This document shows positions 10,901 through 19,263 of a stretch of 61,959 nucleotides of DNA, in pieces. Both the position numbers and the translations under genes were made by a program. How positions within the stretch are numbered: the stretch's first letter is position 1; each line of letters begins with the position of its first letter. The stretch is from an uncultured Candidatus Saccharibacteria bacterium (GTDB taxonomy: Bacteria > Patescibacteriota > Saccharimonadia > Saccharimonadales > Saccharimonadaceae), in the NCBI GenBank assembly GCA_946414345.1, contig CAMKOB010000004.1, positions 1 to 61,959 on the forward strand, read 5' to 3'. The notes beneath the pieces were generated by a model that saw only the letters and a list, made by a program, of their open reading frames with translations, did not search any database and was not told the origin of the DNA.

Positions 10901-12188
10901 GAGTCGTTCCGTCGTCAAATTCTTCATGAAGTTTCTCGGCATAAAGATTTAAATGCTTTCGTTTCTCATCCAAGTCATCATAGACTTTAAGTGCTTCATC
11001 AGTAACACTAGTCCTTTTAGACGAAAGCTCTAATGATCTGGCTATTTGGTCGCGTACGTTCTGCTTTTTCGCCTTAGAATTATGCAAAATTAGACAAAAG
11101 TCAGCTAGATTCTTCTTCTCAAGTTTACGATATACAACATCGAGTGCGGCTTGTTTTTCCGAGACGAAGAGTACTCTTTTTCCCAAGTAGAGCATTTCGG
11201 CGATAATATTCGTAATCGTCTGGCTTTTGCCAGTGCCAGGAGGACCCTGAATTACGAAGCTCTCGCCTTTCTTAGCACGATAGATGGCTTCCTGTTGCGA
11301 AGAATCTACTTCGTATATATTTAGGTTATCTCTCGACCTAATTTTTTCTAAATCGGGTTCACCAGACTCATACGAAAAACCTTCATCAACTAGGTTGCCT
11401 CCCGCTAAAATTCTGCTAAATGGATTATTCGCAACAAGCTCCTTGTTCTTGTCGAGGTCGTTCCATATTACCAAATTTTGAAAGTTAAAAGTATCAATGA
11501 CGATGTCGTTTTTAATAGTCCAATTTGATTCTTCGGAAATCTGCCTTTTGAGGTCTGCTAGGTAGATTGAAAGCGTCGAGTGGGTATCAGAGTCTGACGG
11601 AAAATCGTCTAAAACGATGTCAAAATCCGTCTCGAACTTCTTCTTGATTATCGGGTTAAGAGATATTTGCTCATCTGTATTTAACGAGATTCTAAACGGT
11701 GCACGTCTTCCGTCTTGTTCGATTCTAATTGGGACAAGTATTAACGGTGTCTTAATTTTTGTTTGTGCGTCTTCACGTTCGTACCATTCTAGGAACCCGA
11801 CGGCAATGTAACCAATATTGAGACCTTTTTCTTCACTCTCTTGTTTTACCTTTTTATAGATATTAGACAGTGCCTTTGTACGTTCTTTTATAATATCGAG
11901 TTCTTCGTCAGAATCACCCTCATCATCGTCTTCTTCCTCATTCTCAATCAAGTCGGTCTCAGTGATAAACTCCCAAGTTTTACCATTAAATGCAAGCTCA
12001 TCGACTTCGCTCAAAACGCTATCGACAGGATTGTCGAAGTATTTTTCCTCAAGCTTTAACGACCCCACGCGATATGGCTTATACCACAATAGACGGTTTC
12101 GTTTGGTCATGTCTAATAAAGACTTTTTCCAGCTTTCGATTCTGCTATTGATATTATTTTCAATGAGTCCCATTTGGTTACACAACAC
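7929..12188 (-). CDS. DUF4011 / SF1 DNA2-NAM7-like helicase / Vsr-like (MTES_1575-type) endonuclease / DUF3320 protein, probable anti-phage defence
   Basis: W.KSLLDMTKRNRLLWYKP N-terminus, GPPGTGKSQT Walker A, IFDEASQV Walker B, AIECDGAAYHSSRTARDRDILRQKILESQGW nuclease, C-terminal DUF3320-like tail. Likely start is MGLIENN, slightly inside the listed ORF. Confidence 0.88.
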   Translation of the reverse strand: MLCNQMGLIENNINSRIESWKKSLLDMTKRNRLLWYKPYRVGSLKLEEKYFDNPVDSVLSEVDELAFNGKTWEFITETDLIENEEEDDDEGDSDEELDIIKERTKALSNIYKKVKQESEEKGLNIGYIAVGFLEWYEREDAQTKIKTPLILVPIRIEQDGRRAPFRISLNTDEQISLNPIIKKKFETDFDIVLDDFPSDSDTHSTLSIYLADLKRQISEESNWTIKNDIVIDTFNFQNLVIWNDLDKNKELVANNPFSRILAGGNLVDEGFSYESGEPDLEKIRSRDNLNIYEVDSSQQEAIYRAKKGESFVIQGPPGTGKSQTITNIIAEMLYLGKRVLFVSEKQAALDVVYRKLEKKNLADFCLILHNSKAKKQNVRDQIARSLELSSKRTSVTDEALKVYDDLDEKRKHLNLYAEKLHEEFDDGTTPYMLIGEISKLRSTKDLVFDMPEDFNWNADYNTEITDLFYAIDEYGKSFLDNTSHFTENYWQYYQGELGNSTKREVQEKIGNINASTLSEKIEALELDNISSTSKSLFSLLDLIPFSQSEHKDLDNLVESVLSYQSQIKDINQKIKDLEKNNSETKTRILEDFSQDFMELDNPNDCYKKLVNKYNSFFSRLSGDYKELVGKLSTSSLRKMKYGDYVNALSMLISYNTNEAAIAGYKKDISSLNLKAKTTFDKLKASADSKKADILQLLEKLDFDSLPDYQHYIETRASLLSKYKLNDFVTKIEDSNNTYESNEIADIFKKRFLVLSLEMTDFDKKYSRYNHTAHDSDVNMFREYDKKILEISAARIRCELFSKMPNFSLFANQAHGGEIQLLQRELKKKTRLMPTRTLIKNLPIVLPALKPCMMMSPLTVSSYFGMNPNWKFDVVIFDEASQVKPEYAITSIIRGKQVIVAGDSKQMPPTSFFDAMDDDDDEYDEENPQIDNLESILDEMSAAFPDVYLNWHYRSKDESLITFSNNKFYNSRLATFPASSIGGNLGVSFIYCENGVWESKGGNKPEAEMVAEIVLEHIKTQPDRSLGIVTFGKSQENAISEAIDKLRDMHPECEAFFNENNAEPFFVKNLERVQGDERDRIIISCGYGKDKSGTFAMRFGPLAMVGGERRLNVAISRARRSMTVVSSFRANEVRGTENNPQRKLIRDFIDYAEHGMSALLGDNQNSEEDSPVFDSKFEEDVYDVLINRGYKLKTQVGSSGYKIDIAVLHPEIEGRYVLAIECDGAAYHSSRTARDRDILRQKILESQGWKFHRIWSTDWYHDNANTQKRLFNAIQNAIANYDKETPKDEASDNQYEDELVIETRSEDVDAKLTNIYSSWTSKLRKTYGMGTFGYKGWSNNDGWDSLYVMEHYDHIQKIIEEVLPYKNGFAPEDVFREINTRVFRKGRYSSQADRIYKNHFKRGFIDTGKVEIIDGSIRIK

Positions 12189-12311
12189 TTACCCTCTTCG
12201 TTCTAATGAAGAGTTATTTTTAATTATTATAACATATATGCCAATAAAAATTAAGTGCCCATGCTTAAATACCAAAAGCACTTAACTGTCGTGAGTATGG
12301 TTATTTATGAT

Positions 12312-12336
12312 AAACGGCAAAACGGACAAAACGGCA
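12312..12336. repeat. Three short direct repeats AAACGGC/A (iteron-like)
   Basis: aaacggcaa-aacggacaa-aacggca read directly. Confidence 0.5.
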
Positions 12337-12428
12337 TTTATGACATACTTATTTAGCTTCTGGGTCATAGTCCTCTAGCCGTTGGCGGATGTCTTCCTTG
12401 TAGATGGTTAAAGCCTGCTTAATTTTGC

Positions 12429-12522
12429 CCAGCCATTTTTTGTTTCACAAAAAAATCAAAAAGCGAGGATATCGGTCTCACTACGTTCGGGACGAATCCT
12501 GCCGGTCCAGCCATTTTTTGTT
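12429..12522 (+). repeat. ~78-bp tRNA-3'-end echo element with tRNA(Gln)-like tail CGAATCCTGCCGGTCCAGCCA
   Basis: CCAGCCATTTTTTGTT at 12429 and 12507 (78-bp offset); core near-identical to 35286-35350. Confidence 0.75.
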
Positions 12523-12531
12523 ACGCAATTC

Positions 12532-12552
12532 AAAAAGGGCGCGTAGCGCCCT
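12532..12552 (-). terminator. Hairpin AGGGCGCTACGCGCCCT followed by TTTTTG (minus strand)
   Basis: Inverted repeat plus U-tract. Confidence 0.55.
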
Positions 12553-12586
12553 AGGTGTTGGTTCCCTGGATGATAGATTAGTTGCC

Positions 12587-12796
12587 TTAAGCATAAAGGG
12601 GCCCGCTGTCGCCAGTCGAGTGGACGTTCTTGATGGTGCCGTCGGGATACTCATCCCAGGAGAGGTGTCTGTCGTGTCCTTTGTTCACGACATAAACGGT
12701 GTGATGGACATAGCCACTTTTCCGCTCCGACTTTCTTACGCCACCGGCAGCGACGATGCTTGCTGCAGCACGCTCGACATCAACTTTTTGTATTAG
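12587..12796 (-). pseudogene. Truncated coding remnant ...VDVERAAASIVAAGGVRKSERKSGYVHHTVYVVNKGHDRHLSWDEYPDGTIKNVHSTGDSGPLYA*
   Basis: Protein-like open frame on the minus strand with no ATG/GTG/TTG start. Confidence 0.35.
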
Positions 12797-12851
12797 TCAA
12801 TATCTGCGGCCTGTGGGATTTGGTGTTATGAATTGACTATCTGGGCTGAAT

Positions 12852-13889
12852 TTACTTGTTCTCAATAGAAATGCGTGGGTAGATGTTGAGGGAGTAGGGG
12901 TCGGTAGACTTTACGCCGGATTCAATTTCGTAGTAGGCGGCGGCGGCGACCATGGCGCCATTGTCACCAGAGAGATAAGGCGCTGGGGAGAAGGCACGGG
13001 GTAGGGCCTTGCGGAGTGCCTCATTCGCGGAGACGCCACCGGCGAGGACGATGGATTTTACCTCAGGGTGCTGGGCGAGGGCGAGGTCGAGTTTTTCACA
13101 GAGAATATCTACAGCAGTTTTTTGGAAGGAGGCAGAGAAGTCAGCGACTTGCTGGTCGGATAGGTGATTTTTAAGATCGTGACTAGGGTGAGAAATTGGA
13201 AGGTTTAGCTCCTTTTGAACGGCGCGGAGGACGGCGGTTTTGAGACCAGAAAAGGAGAAGTCTAGGTTTTCAACTCTAGGGTGGGGGAGTTTGTATTTAT
13301 CTGGATTGCCTTTTTCGGCGGCTTTTGCAATTGACGGCCCGCCTGGATATGGGAGACCGAGGATTTTGGCGACTTTATCAAAACATTCGCCAACGGCATC
13401 GTCGTGAGTGGTGCCAATGATCTCGAATTGGTTGTGGGCTGGCATATACAAAATCTGTGTGTGGCCACCGGAAACTACTAGAGCTAGTATAGGAAATCTA
13501 ATAAAGCCATCTCGGGGCACGCCGTTTAGCCAGTTGGCGTAGACGTGGGATTTGAGGTGGTGGACAGCGTAGAGGGGTTTGTGATGTAGGATGGCAAGGG
13601 TGCGGGCGGTAAGGGTGCCGATTAAGAGTGAGCCGAGGAGGCCGGGGGCGTGAGTGACGGCGATGGCGTCGATGTCATCCCAGGTACAATTGGCGTCTTT
13701 TAAAGCTTTTTTGACGACTGGCATCATGGCTTCAAGGTGTGAACGGGCAGCAACTTCCGGGATGACACCACCGTATTCTGCAAAAATATCAATTTGACTA
13801 ACGACAACGTTCGACAAAATGTCAGTGCCGTTTTGCACTACAGCGGCGGCAGTTTCATCACAACTGGTTTCGATGCCTAAAATTTTCAC
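12852..13889 (-). CDS. tsaD: tRNA N6-adenosine threonylcarbamoyltransferase TsaD
   Basis: LGIETSCDETAAAVV, VSGGHTQ, GECFDKVAKILGLPYPGGP motifs; GTG start 6 nt after TATAAT. Confidence 0.97.
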   Translation of the reverse strand: MKILGIETSCDETAAAVVQNGTDILSNVVVSQIDIFAEYGGVIPEVAARSHLEAMMPVVKKALKDANCTWDDIDAIAVTHAPGLLGSLLIGTLTARTLAILHHKPLYAVHHLKSHVYANWLNGVPRDGFIRFPILALVVSGGHTQILYMPAHNQFEIIGTTHDDAVGECFDKVAKILGLPYPGGPSIAKAAEKGNPDKYKLPHPRVENLDFSFSGLKTAVLRAVQKELNLPISHPSHDLKNHLSDQQVADFSASFQKTAVDILCEKLDLALAQHPEVKSIVLAGGVSANEALRKALPRAFSPAPYLSGDNGAMVAAAAYYEIESGVKSTDPYSLNIYPRISIENK

Positions 13890-13933
13890 ATCATAATTAT
13901 ACCATAAAATCAGAGGTTAAAACAGCTTATGAC

Positions 13934-13962
13934 GTGACATTTTATTTAAATCATGGTATAAT
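13934..13962 (+). promoter_or_regulatory. Sigma70-type promoter GTGACA-17-TATAAT
   Basis: Read directly, upstream of the 14003 CDS. Confidence 0.6.
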
Positions 13963-14002
13963 ATACAGATAATCTTGCAATTCTAATAAGGGGGTATGAC
14001 AA

Positions 14003-14479
14003 ATGAGGCAAGATTGGAAGGTAGAGGCCATCCGGAATCCGGAGCAGGTTTATGACAAAATCAAAAGCCTGCCGACACCGACGTATGTGGTGATTCTCGG
14101 GCCGGATTGTCCCCTCAAGGATGTCGTTTACAAGGAGTTCGTCAAGCATATTCTTGGGGAGGAGGCTATTAAACGTTTGACAATTGGAGGCACCAATGCC
14201 TACATCTCTGAGCTGACGGCGTCTGAGAACACTGGAGTCATCATGCTCCAGGGGAAGGCAGCTTGCGAGTACAAAAGACGGGAAGAGTTTTATGGTTCCC
14301 TCCGGGAGGATGGGGCCACGAGTATCGTCGGCGTGTACGTGAAGACTATTCCCTTTGGACGGTTTGGGTCCGAGATCACGCCTAAGCAGCTGGTGGCCAT
14401 TAATCAGTCTTCGATGCTCTCTGCAAACCCGCCCACAGCTGACGGGTTGGAATATCTGGTGACTATCCGTGACGACTGA
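14003..14479 (+). CDS. Hypothetical protein
   Basis: 158-aa ORF, SD AAGGGGG, own promoter and terminator. Confidence 0.65.
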   Translation: MRQDWKVEAIRNPEQVYDKIKSLPTPTYVVILGPDCPLKDVVYKEFVKHILGEEAIKRLTIGGTNAYISELTASENTGVIMLQGKAACEYKRREEFYGSLREDGATSIVGVYVKTIPFGRFGSEITPKQLVAINQSSMLSANPPTADGLEYLVTIRDD

Positions 14480-14508
14480 CTTTTCACCTTCCTAGCACTT
14501 TAAACTAC

Positions 14509-14540
14509 GCCTGCGGCAATCGTCGCAGGCTAGTTTTTTT
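14509..14540 (+). terminator. Rho-independent terminator GCCTGCG...CGCAGGC-TAGTTTTTTT
   Basis: GC-rich inverted repeat plus U-tract. Confidence 0.75.
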
Positions 14541-16686
14541 AGATAAACTCGAATATGGAGCGCGTGAGCGGTAGAAGGAGAGCGGCGATCATAACAACGA
14601 TGACAAAGATTAGGATTGCAGCGCGGAACCAGTTAAGGGGTTTAGAAATTTTATAAATGAGAACGGTATAGATTGCGAACGTAATAATCGCTGAAAGTGT
14701 GGTAAGGAGTGGTTTTTCAAAATGATTAACTGTGGCAACAATTGAGAGAATGAGCATTGCGATGGCGATGACAATGCCTGTCGGGACAGAATAATGCTTA
14801 ATGTTGCTGATAAATTTGTTTTTGATACGCTCAGTGTTGTGCTCAAGCGCTAGGATAACACCGGGGGCGGCAATGCAGACAAAGTTTAGGAGCGTCATTT
14901 GGATTGGGATGAAGGGGTAGTTGAGCGGGAGGAAGGTAAATAGCACGGCAAGGAGCGAAGCGTAAACAGTCTTGGCGAGAAAGAGAGAGGTGGAGCGCTC
15001 GAGATTGTTGATGGATTGGCGACCTTCGTCGATGATGCTTGGAACAGCCTCGAAGCCGGAGTCGAGAAGGACAAATTTGCTAGCGCGACGGGCGGCGTCG
15101 GAGCCTTCGCCGATAGCGAGGGAGACGTCGGCTTCTTTCATAGCAAGGATATCGTTTACGCCGTCGCCAGTCATAGCAACGGTGCTTCCCTGCTTTTTGA
15201 AGGCTTTGATGAGTTCTTTCTTTTCTGATGGGGTAACGCGAGTAAAAATGGCGTAGTCTTGAACAAGTTTTGTATAGTTTTTGTGATCTAGGGATGAGAG
15301 ATCGATGGCGCGAAGGTCTTTGACGCCGACTTTTTCGGCAATTTCTTTAACTGCTACGACGTCGTCACCAGAGATGATTTTGACGGCGATGTCGTTGTCA
15401 TAGAAGTATTGAATGATTTTGTGGGCGGTGAGACGGATTTCGTCCTCAAGACGGATGAAACCTAGGAGTTGGGTAGAGTTTTTTACCACGGCTAAAGTGC
15501 GGTAGCCCTCCGAGCTCTGCTTCACCTGCTTAATCATATCTTTGTCGTCGGTGATGAATTCGATGGCGCCGAGGAGGTATTCAGCATTTTTGGTCTTTAT
15601 GCCAGAACATTTGCGCTCGGAGCTAAAAGATATTACTTCAGTAATTTCGCCAATTTGCTCTGTGGCTTTATTTTTGGCACTTTTTAGGAACTTTTTTCTT
15701 AAAGCGCTTGTGGTTGCGTTTTCGCTTGTCTGGTGGCTTAGAATGGCTTTTAGGACGCTTTCAAACGATTTTTCAATTGGGGTGTAGTCATGGACTGTCA
15801 TTTTGCCAGTCGTGAGGGTGCCGGTTTTATCAAGACAGATAGTATCAACGCGAGCAAGCGTCTCAATAGCATAGAGGTCTTGAACGAGGATTTTCTTACG
15901 ACTTAGACGAATAGTGGCGAGAGCAAGAATGGAGCTAGTTAAGAGGACAAGGCCTTCCGGAATCATATTGATTAGTGCGGCGACAGTGCTAGTCACAGCT
16001 GTGGTGGCGTCGGCTTCAGTGCGAAAACGCGCCCAGAGCAACAGTGCGCCAATAGGGATAAGAGAGTAAGAAATATATTTGACGATTTTATTCATTAGAG
16101 AAAACAGTCTTGAATCTGCGGTTTTGATGTAGCTGGCTTCGGTTTGAAGTTTAGTGACAAAGTTGTCTTCGCCGGTGGTTTTGACTTTGGCTTTTGCGGT
16201 GCCGGATACTACGAATGAGCCGGAGACGAGTTGGTCGCCGGGGTGTTTTTCGATGTTTTCCTGCTCACCGGTAATAAATGATTCGTTAACCTCAATTGTC
16301 CCAGCCGTTAGGATGGAATCATAGAGAATTTGGTCGCCTAGAGAAAGTACGGTGATGTTGCCTGGCTTTACATCGTCTGAGTCAACTTGTATAGCCTTGC
16401 CATCTTTAATAATGGTTGGTTTCTGCTCGGAGAGAAGTTTTAGCTTGTCAACAATGCGTTTGGCACGGAGCTCATTAATGATACTTATTAAGGTATTTTC
16501 GATAGCTATTAGAATGAAGAGCATGTTCTTGTAGCTACCGACCAAAAATACCATGACCGCCAAAATGACATTAACCATGTTAAAGAGAGTAAAGGTATTT
16601 CTTGCGATGATTTTCCAAGTGGAATTTTGGGATTTGTAATGTTTGTGGGTCTTATTGATGTCTGATTTTTTATTCGGCCTTGCCAT
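14539..16686 (-). CDS. Cation-translocating P-type ATPase (CtpE-like)
   Basis: DKTGTLTTGKM, TGDGVNDILAMKEAD, GEGSDAAR motifs, multiple TM segments. Confidence 0.9.
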   Translation of the reverse strand: MARPNKKSDINKTHKHYKSQNSTWKIIARNTFTLFNMVNVILAVMVFLVGSYKNMLFILIAIENTLISIINELRAKRIVDKLKLLSEQKPTIIKDGKAIQVDSDDVKPGNITVLSLGDQILYDSILTAGTIEVNESFITGEQENIEKHPGDQLVSGSFVVSGTAKAKVKTTGEDNFVTKLQTEASYIKTADSRLFSLMNKIVKYISYSLIPIGALLLWARFRTEADATTAVTSTVAALINMIPEGLVLLTSSILALATIRLSRKKILVQDLYAIETLARVDTICLDKTGTLTTGKMTVHDYTPIEKSFESVLKAILSHQTSENATTSALRKKFLKSAKNKATEQIGEITEVISFSSERKCSGIKTKNAEYLLGAIEFITDDKDMIKQVKQSSEGYRTLAVVKNSTQLLGFIRLEDEIRLTAHKIIQYFYDNDIAVKIISGDDVVAVKEIAEKVGVKDLRAIDLSSLDHKNYTKLVQDYAIFTRVTPSEKKELIKAFKKQGSTVAMTGDGVNDILAMKEADVSLAIGEGSDAARRASKFVLLDSGFEAVPSIIDEGRQSINNLERSTSLFLAKTVYASLLAVLFTFLPLNYPFIPIQMTLLNFVCIAAPGVILALEHNTERIKNKFISNIKHYSVPTGIVIAIAMLILSIVATVNHFEKPLLTTLSAIITFAIYTVLIYKISKPLNWFRAAILIFVIVVMIAALLLPLTRSIFEFI

Positions 16687-16794
16687 AGGATTAATTATAG
16701 CACATTTGACTACACTGTGAAAAAATGGTAGAATAGTAGAATAGACCGTGATGGTTGTACATTTCCATTAGTTAGGAGTTAGGAGGGGATTTTT

Positions 16795-17718
16795 TTGTTT
16801 AGGTATCAAAGTAGGAATATCCTAGTACAGACAATCGATAATTGCTCTGATTGTCGCGACAAGGATAGTTGCGACATCTACGCTGGTGGCTTGTCGGCGG
16901 AAGATTGCCGACACAAGATTCCGGACCGTTGTCCACGACTACTAAAGCAGTTGGATTACGTGGCGCTTTGCCTTCGGCATCATCCCGAGGTGCAGAGAAT
17001 GTTCAAAACCATTGTGGAAGAGCCTTGTCTTCACGACCATGCTCTTTTGCACACCGACGTGGTTACCACGATTGGTAGCCAGTTCCTTGATGCCTGCAAA
17101 AGCACATCTTTTCGGAAGGATTTGTGTTTGCTCCGCATCGCAGCACTCTTGCATGAGCTTGGACGAGCCGAAGATGCGAAGCACGATTCGACTTTTGCCT
17201 CGGCAAGGTTGGCAGAATGGCTACTTTCCCAGGTGAATGGGCTGAGCCTGACGGATAAGCTTACCATCATCGATGCAATTTTGTTCCAAAACGAATTGGA
17301 GCGCGTAAAGACGAGTGGTCTGCCCGTCATTGCTGCGCTTTTCTTCGGCGACAAATTGAGCTTTGGTCGGGCGAGCTTTAAACCGAAAATTCTGAAAAAC
17401 GTTTCTGAACTTTCAGACTTCGACAAACAGGCATATTCGATTAAAAGAGTGTCTTTTAAAGTTCAAAAACAGACTGAGCCGATTGGCGTCTTGACAATCA
17501 CTTATGATCAACGAGATGCTTTCCTGATGGGATTTGGCGACGAATTTAATACAGAGGCTTTTGCCGCTTGCCCCGAGTTGATTGTCGAGCCCTATGAGGT
17601 GGCGAAGCAGTACCTTGGCATTAAAGATTTTCGAGTCCGAGTTCTGTCCTCTTCCCTACGCCATCCTGGTGAACATGAAGAATTGAGGTACTCGATTGAG
17701 GATTTCAAATTCCTCTAA
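16795..17718 (+). CDS. Cys-rich N-terminus plus HD-like domain protein
   Basis: CSDCRDKDSC...C...C followed by HDHALLH...LLRIAALLHELGRAEDAKH; TTG start with strong AGGAGGGG SD. Confidence 0.55.
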   Translation: MFRYQSRNILVQTIDNCSDCRDKDSCDIYAGGLSAEDCRHKIPDRCPRLLKQLDYVALCLRHHPEVQRMFKTIVEEPCLHDHALLHTDVVTTIGSQFLDACKSTSFRKDLCLLRIAALLHELGRAEDAKHDSTFASARLAEWLLSQVNGLSLTDKLTIIDAILFQNELERVKTSGLPVIAALFFGDKLSFGRASFKPKILKNVSELSDFDKQAYSIKRVSFKVQKQTEPIGVLTITYDQRDAFLMGFGDEFNTEAFAACPELIVEPYEVAKQYLGIKDFRVRVLSSSLRHPGEHEELRYSIEDFKFL

Positions 17719-17730
17719 ACTCTTGACTAG

Positions 17731-17755
17731 AAAGCGCCCCGTCGGGGTGCTTTTT
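17731..17755 (+). terminator. Terminator AAAGCGCCCCGTCGGGGTGCTTTTT
   Basis: Inverted repeat plus U-tract. Confidence 0.75.
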
Positions 17756-17772
17756 AGATTTTTTGACATGCG

Positions 17773-17803
17773 AAAGGCTCGCCGAAATGGGCGAGCCTTT
17801 TTG
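17773..17803. terminator. Bidirectional terminator AAAGGCTCGCC...GGCGAGCCTTTTT
   Basis: Inverted repeat with A/U-tracts between convergent genes. Confidence 0.7.
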
Positions 17804-17815
17804 AAAATGGGGTGT

Positions 17816-19069
17816 TTACCACTTGAAGCTCTCGGCTTCTTCTTTGGTTAGGAAGAAGTGAAAGCCGGCGGCGAAGGCATCGGTAGAATAATCAAAATCA
17901 GGAATCTTGATCTCATCACCGACGCGGTATTTGAATTTTCTGTCGAAGGTGGAAATGCCGATCTTGTCACCGTAGAAATCTCCGATGACATCGACGATTT
18001 TGGCCTTATCGGAGCGGAATTGCCTTTCGATTTTGCAGCCGCGAATTTCGGCGTCTTTCGGAATCTCGGCTACCACAATAATCCCATCGACGCATTTTTT
18101 GTAGACTACGCCGGACGGCTCGATAGTGCGATAGGGCGGAAAACCTGATTTTGCAGCGGCAAACCTTGCGGCGGCGGCGATATCCTTGGCAGCAGTGAAA
18201 TTGCTTTCTATCCATTCCGCAGGAACATCTTCGCGGCCAGCTGCGGCATACATCGCCGCCATGCGCTCGGTAAAGCGATTGGAATTATGAAGCTTTTCGA
18301 TGCTTTTCAGGCTGATGTTTTTGCCAGTAAAGGATTTTGCAGCTGCTTTTTGAGTTGCATAGTCGAAGTTTTTCATTCCCTCCCTGATGAGACCGACATT
18401 GCCTTTCTTTTTTGCGGCAATTTCGATAAGCAGGGGTCCAGCAGCTTTGCTCTTGCTATAGGTTCTGTAATACCAGTATTCCAGAAGCACCGAGCAGGGG
18501 CCGGGATAACGCATAAACGATTTGTAGACGGCGTCTCTTCCGGTTTCCGTGTTGAGAATTTTTGCGGGCCAAATCGCATTGGGGAAAACACCGGGCATGC
18601 CCACCGGAGGCTCTTTGCCGATAGTGGCGTAGATCGCTGCGATTTTTTTTGCCAGCTCATCCGATTCGCGCCATTCTTTGATGATCGCTTCAGGAATTGC
18701 TTTGTTTTCGCAGGCTCTTGCGGCCTCGATTGCAATTTTTGTGTTTTGGCTACGGAAGCATTTCTCGATGACTTCCAGTGGTAGATCTTTTGCGTAGCGG
18801 AAAACTATGCTTGCATACTTTTCTTTGCTAAGGATTCGGTGAAGCTGGTCTTCGCCGATACCTTCGGTATTGCTGTGAATGAGATATGCAATTGTTTGCC
18901 AGGGGTAGTTGGAATTTTTCCACTTATTCAAAGTGGTGATGCCGACTTGATAATAAGCCGAATCTTCGACTGCGGCGGCAGCGATGTCGTCTGTAATAGC
19001 ATCGGAGTATCGACCTACAGTCAAAATGTCTTTTATCGTGTCAAGCTTCAGATGATTTTGAATAGACAT
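17816..19069 (-). CDS. Repeat-type (HEAT-like, A/I-E-A spacing) hypothetical protein with C-terminal DUF5758-like segment
   Basis: 417-aa ORF; alpha-repeat-like pattern; C-terminal AAGFHFFLTKEEAESF; SD GGAGGAGGG. Confidence 0.55.
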   Translation of the reverse strand: MSIQNHLKLDTIKDILTVGRYSDAITDDIAAAAVEDSAYYQVGITTLNKWKNSNYPWQTIAYLIHSNTEGIGEDQLHRILSKEKYASIVFRYAKDLPLEVIEKCFRSQNTKIAIEAARACENKAIPEAIIKEWRESDELAKKIAAIYATIGKEPPVGMPGVFPNAIWPAKILNTETGRDAVYKSFMRYPGPCSVLLEYWYYRTYSKSKAAGPLLIEIAAKKKGNVGLIREGMKNFDYATQKAAAKSFTGKNISLKSIEKLHNSNRFTERMAAMYAAAGREDVPAEWIESNFTAAKDIAAAARFAAAKSGFPPYRTIEPSGVVYKKCVDGIIVVAEIPKDAEIRGCKIERQFRSDKAKIVDVIGDFYGDKIGISTFDRKFKYRVGDEIKIPDFDYSTDAFAAGFHFFLTKEEAESFKW

Positions 19070-19181
19070 CTTATCCCTCCTCCATTTTCTTTTAAGGTGC
19101 TGAATAGGTTATATTTTACCATTTTTTTATTGAGGTGGCAAGCATAGGTAGTTTGCTATTCCCTGTTTTAAGGATTTTAAT

Positions 19182-19210
19182 TTGACGTATTTTAGATATA
19201 ATGTTAAAAT
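19182..19210 (+). promoter_or_regulatory. Promoter TTGACG-17-TAAAAT
   Basis: Read directly. Confidence 0.55.
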
Positions 19211-19263
19211 TATTGAGAGGCTTAGTTTAGTAACTGATTGTTCTTTAGGAGGAGGAGTGTAAA

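Noticed and set aside
12404-12796. 130-aa plus-strand ORF from the track
   Set aside because: Overlaps the echo repeat and a terminator; the opposite strand has the better protein-like frame
14972-15787. Plus-strand ORFs of 94, 70 and 81 aa
   Set aside because: Antisense to the P-type ATPase with strong family motifs
17858-18784. Plus-strand 96-aa and 165-aa ORFs
   Set aside because: Antisense to the 417-aa CDS that has a promoter/SD/terminator
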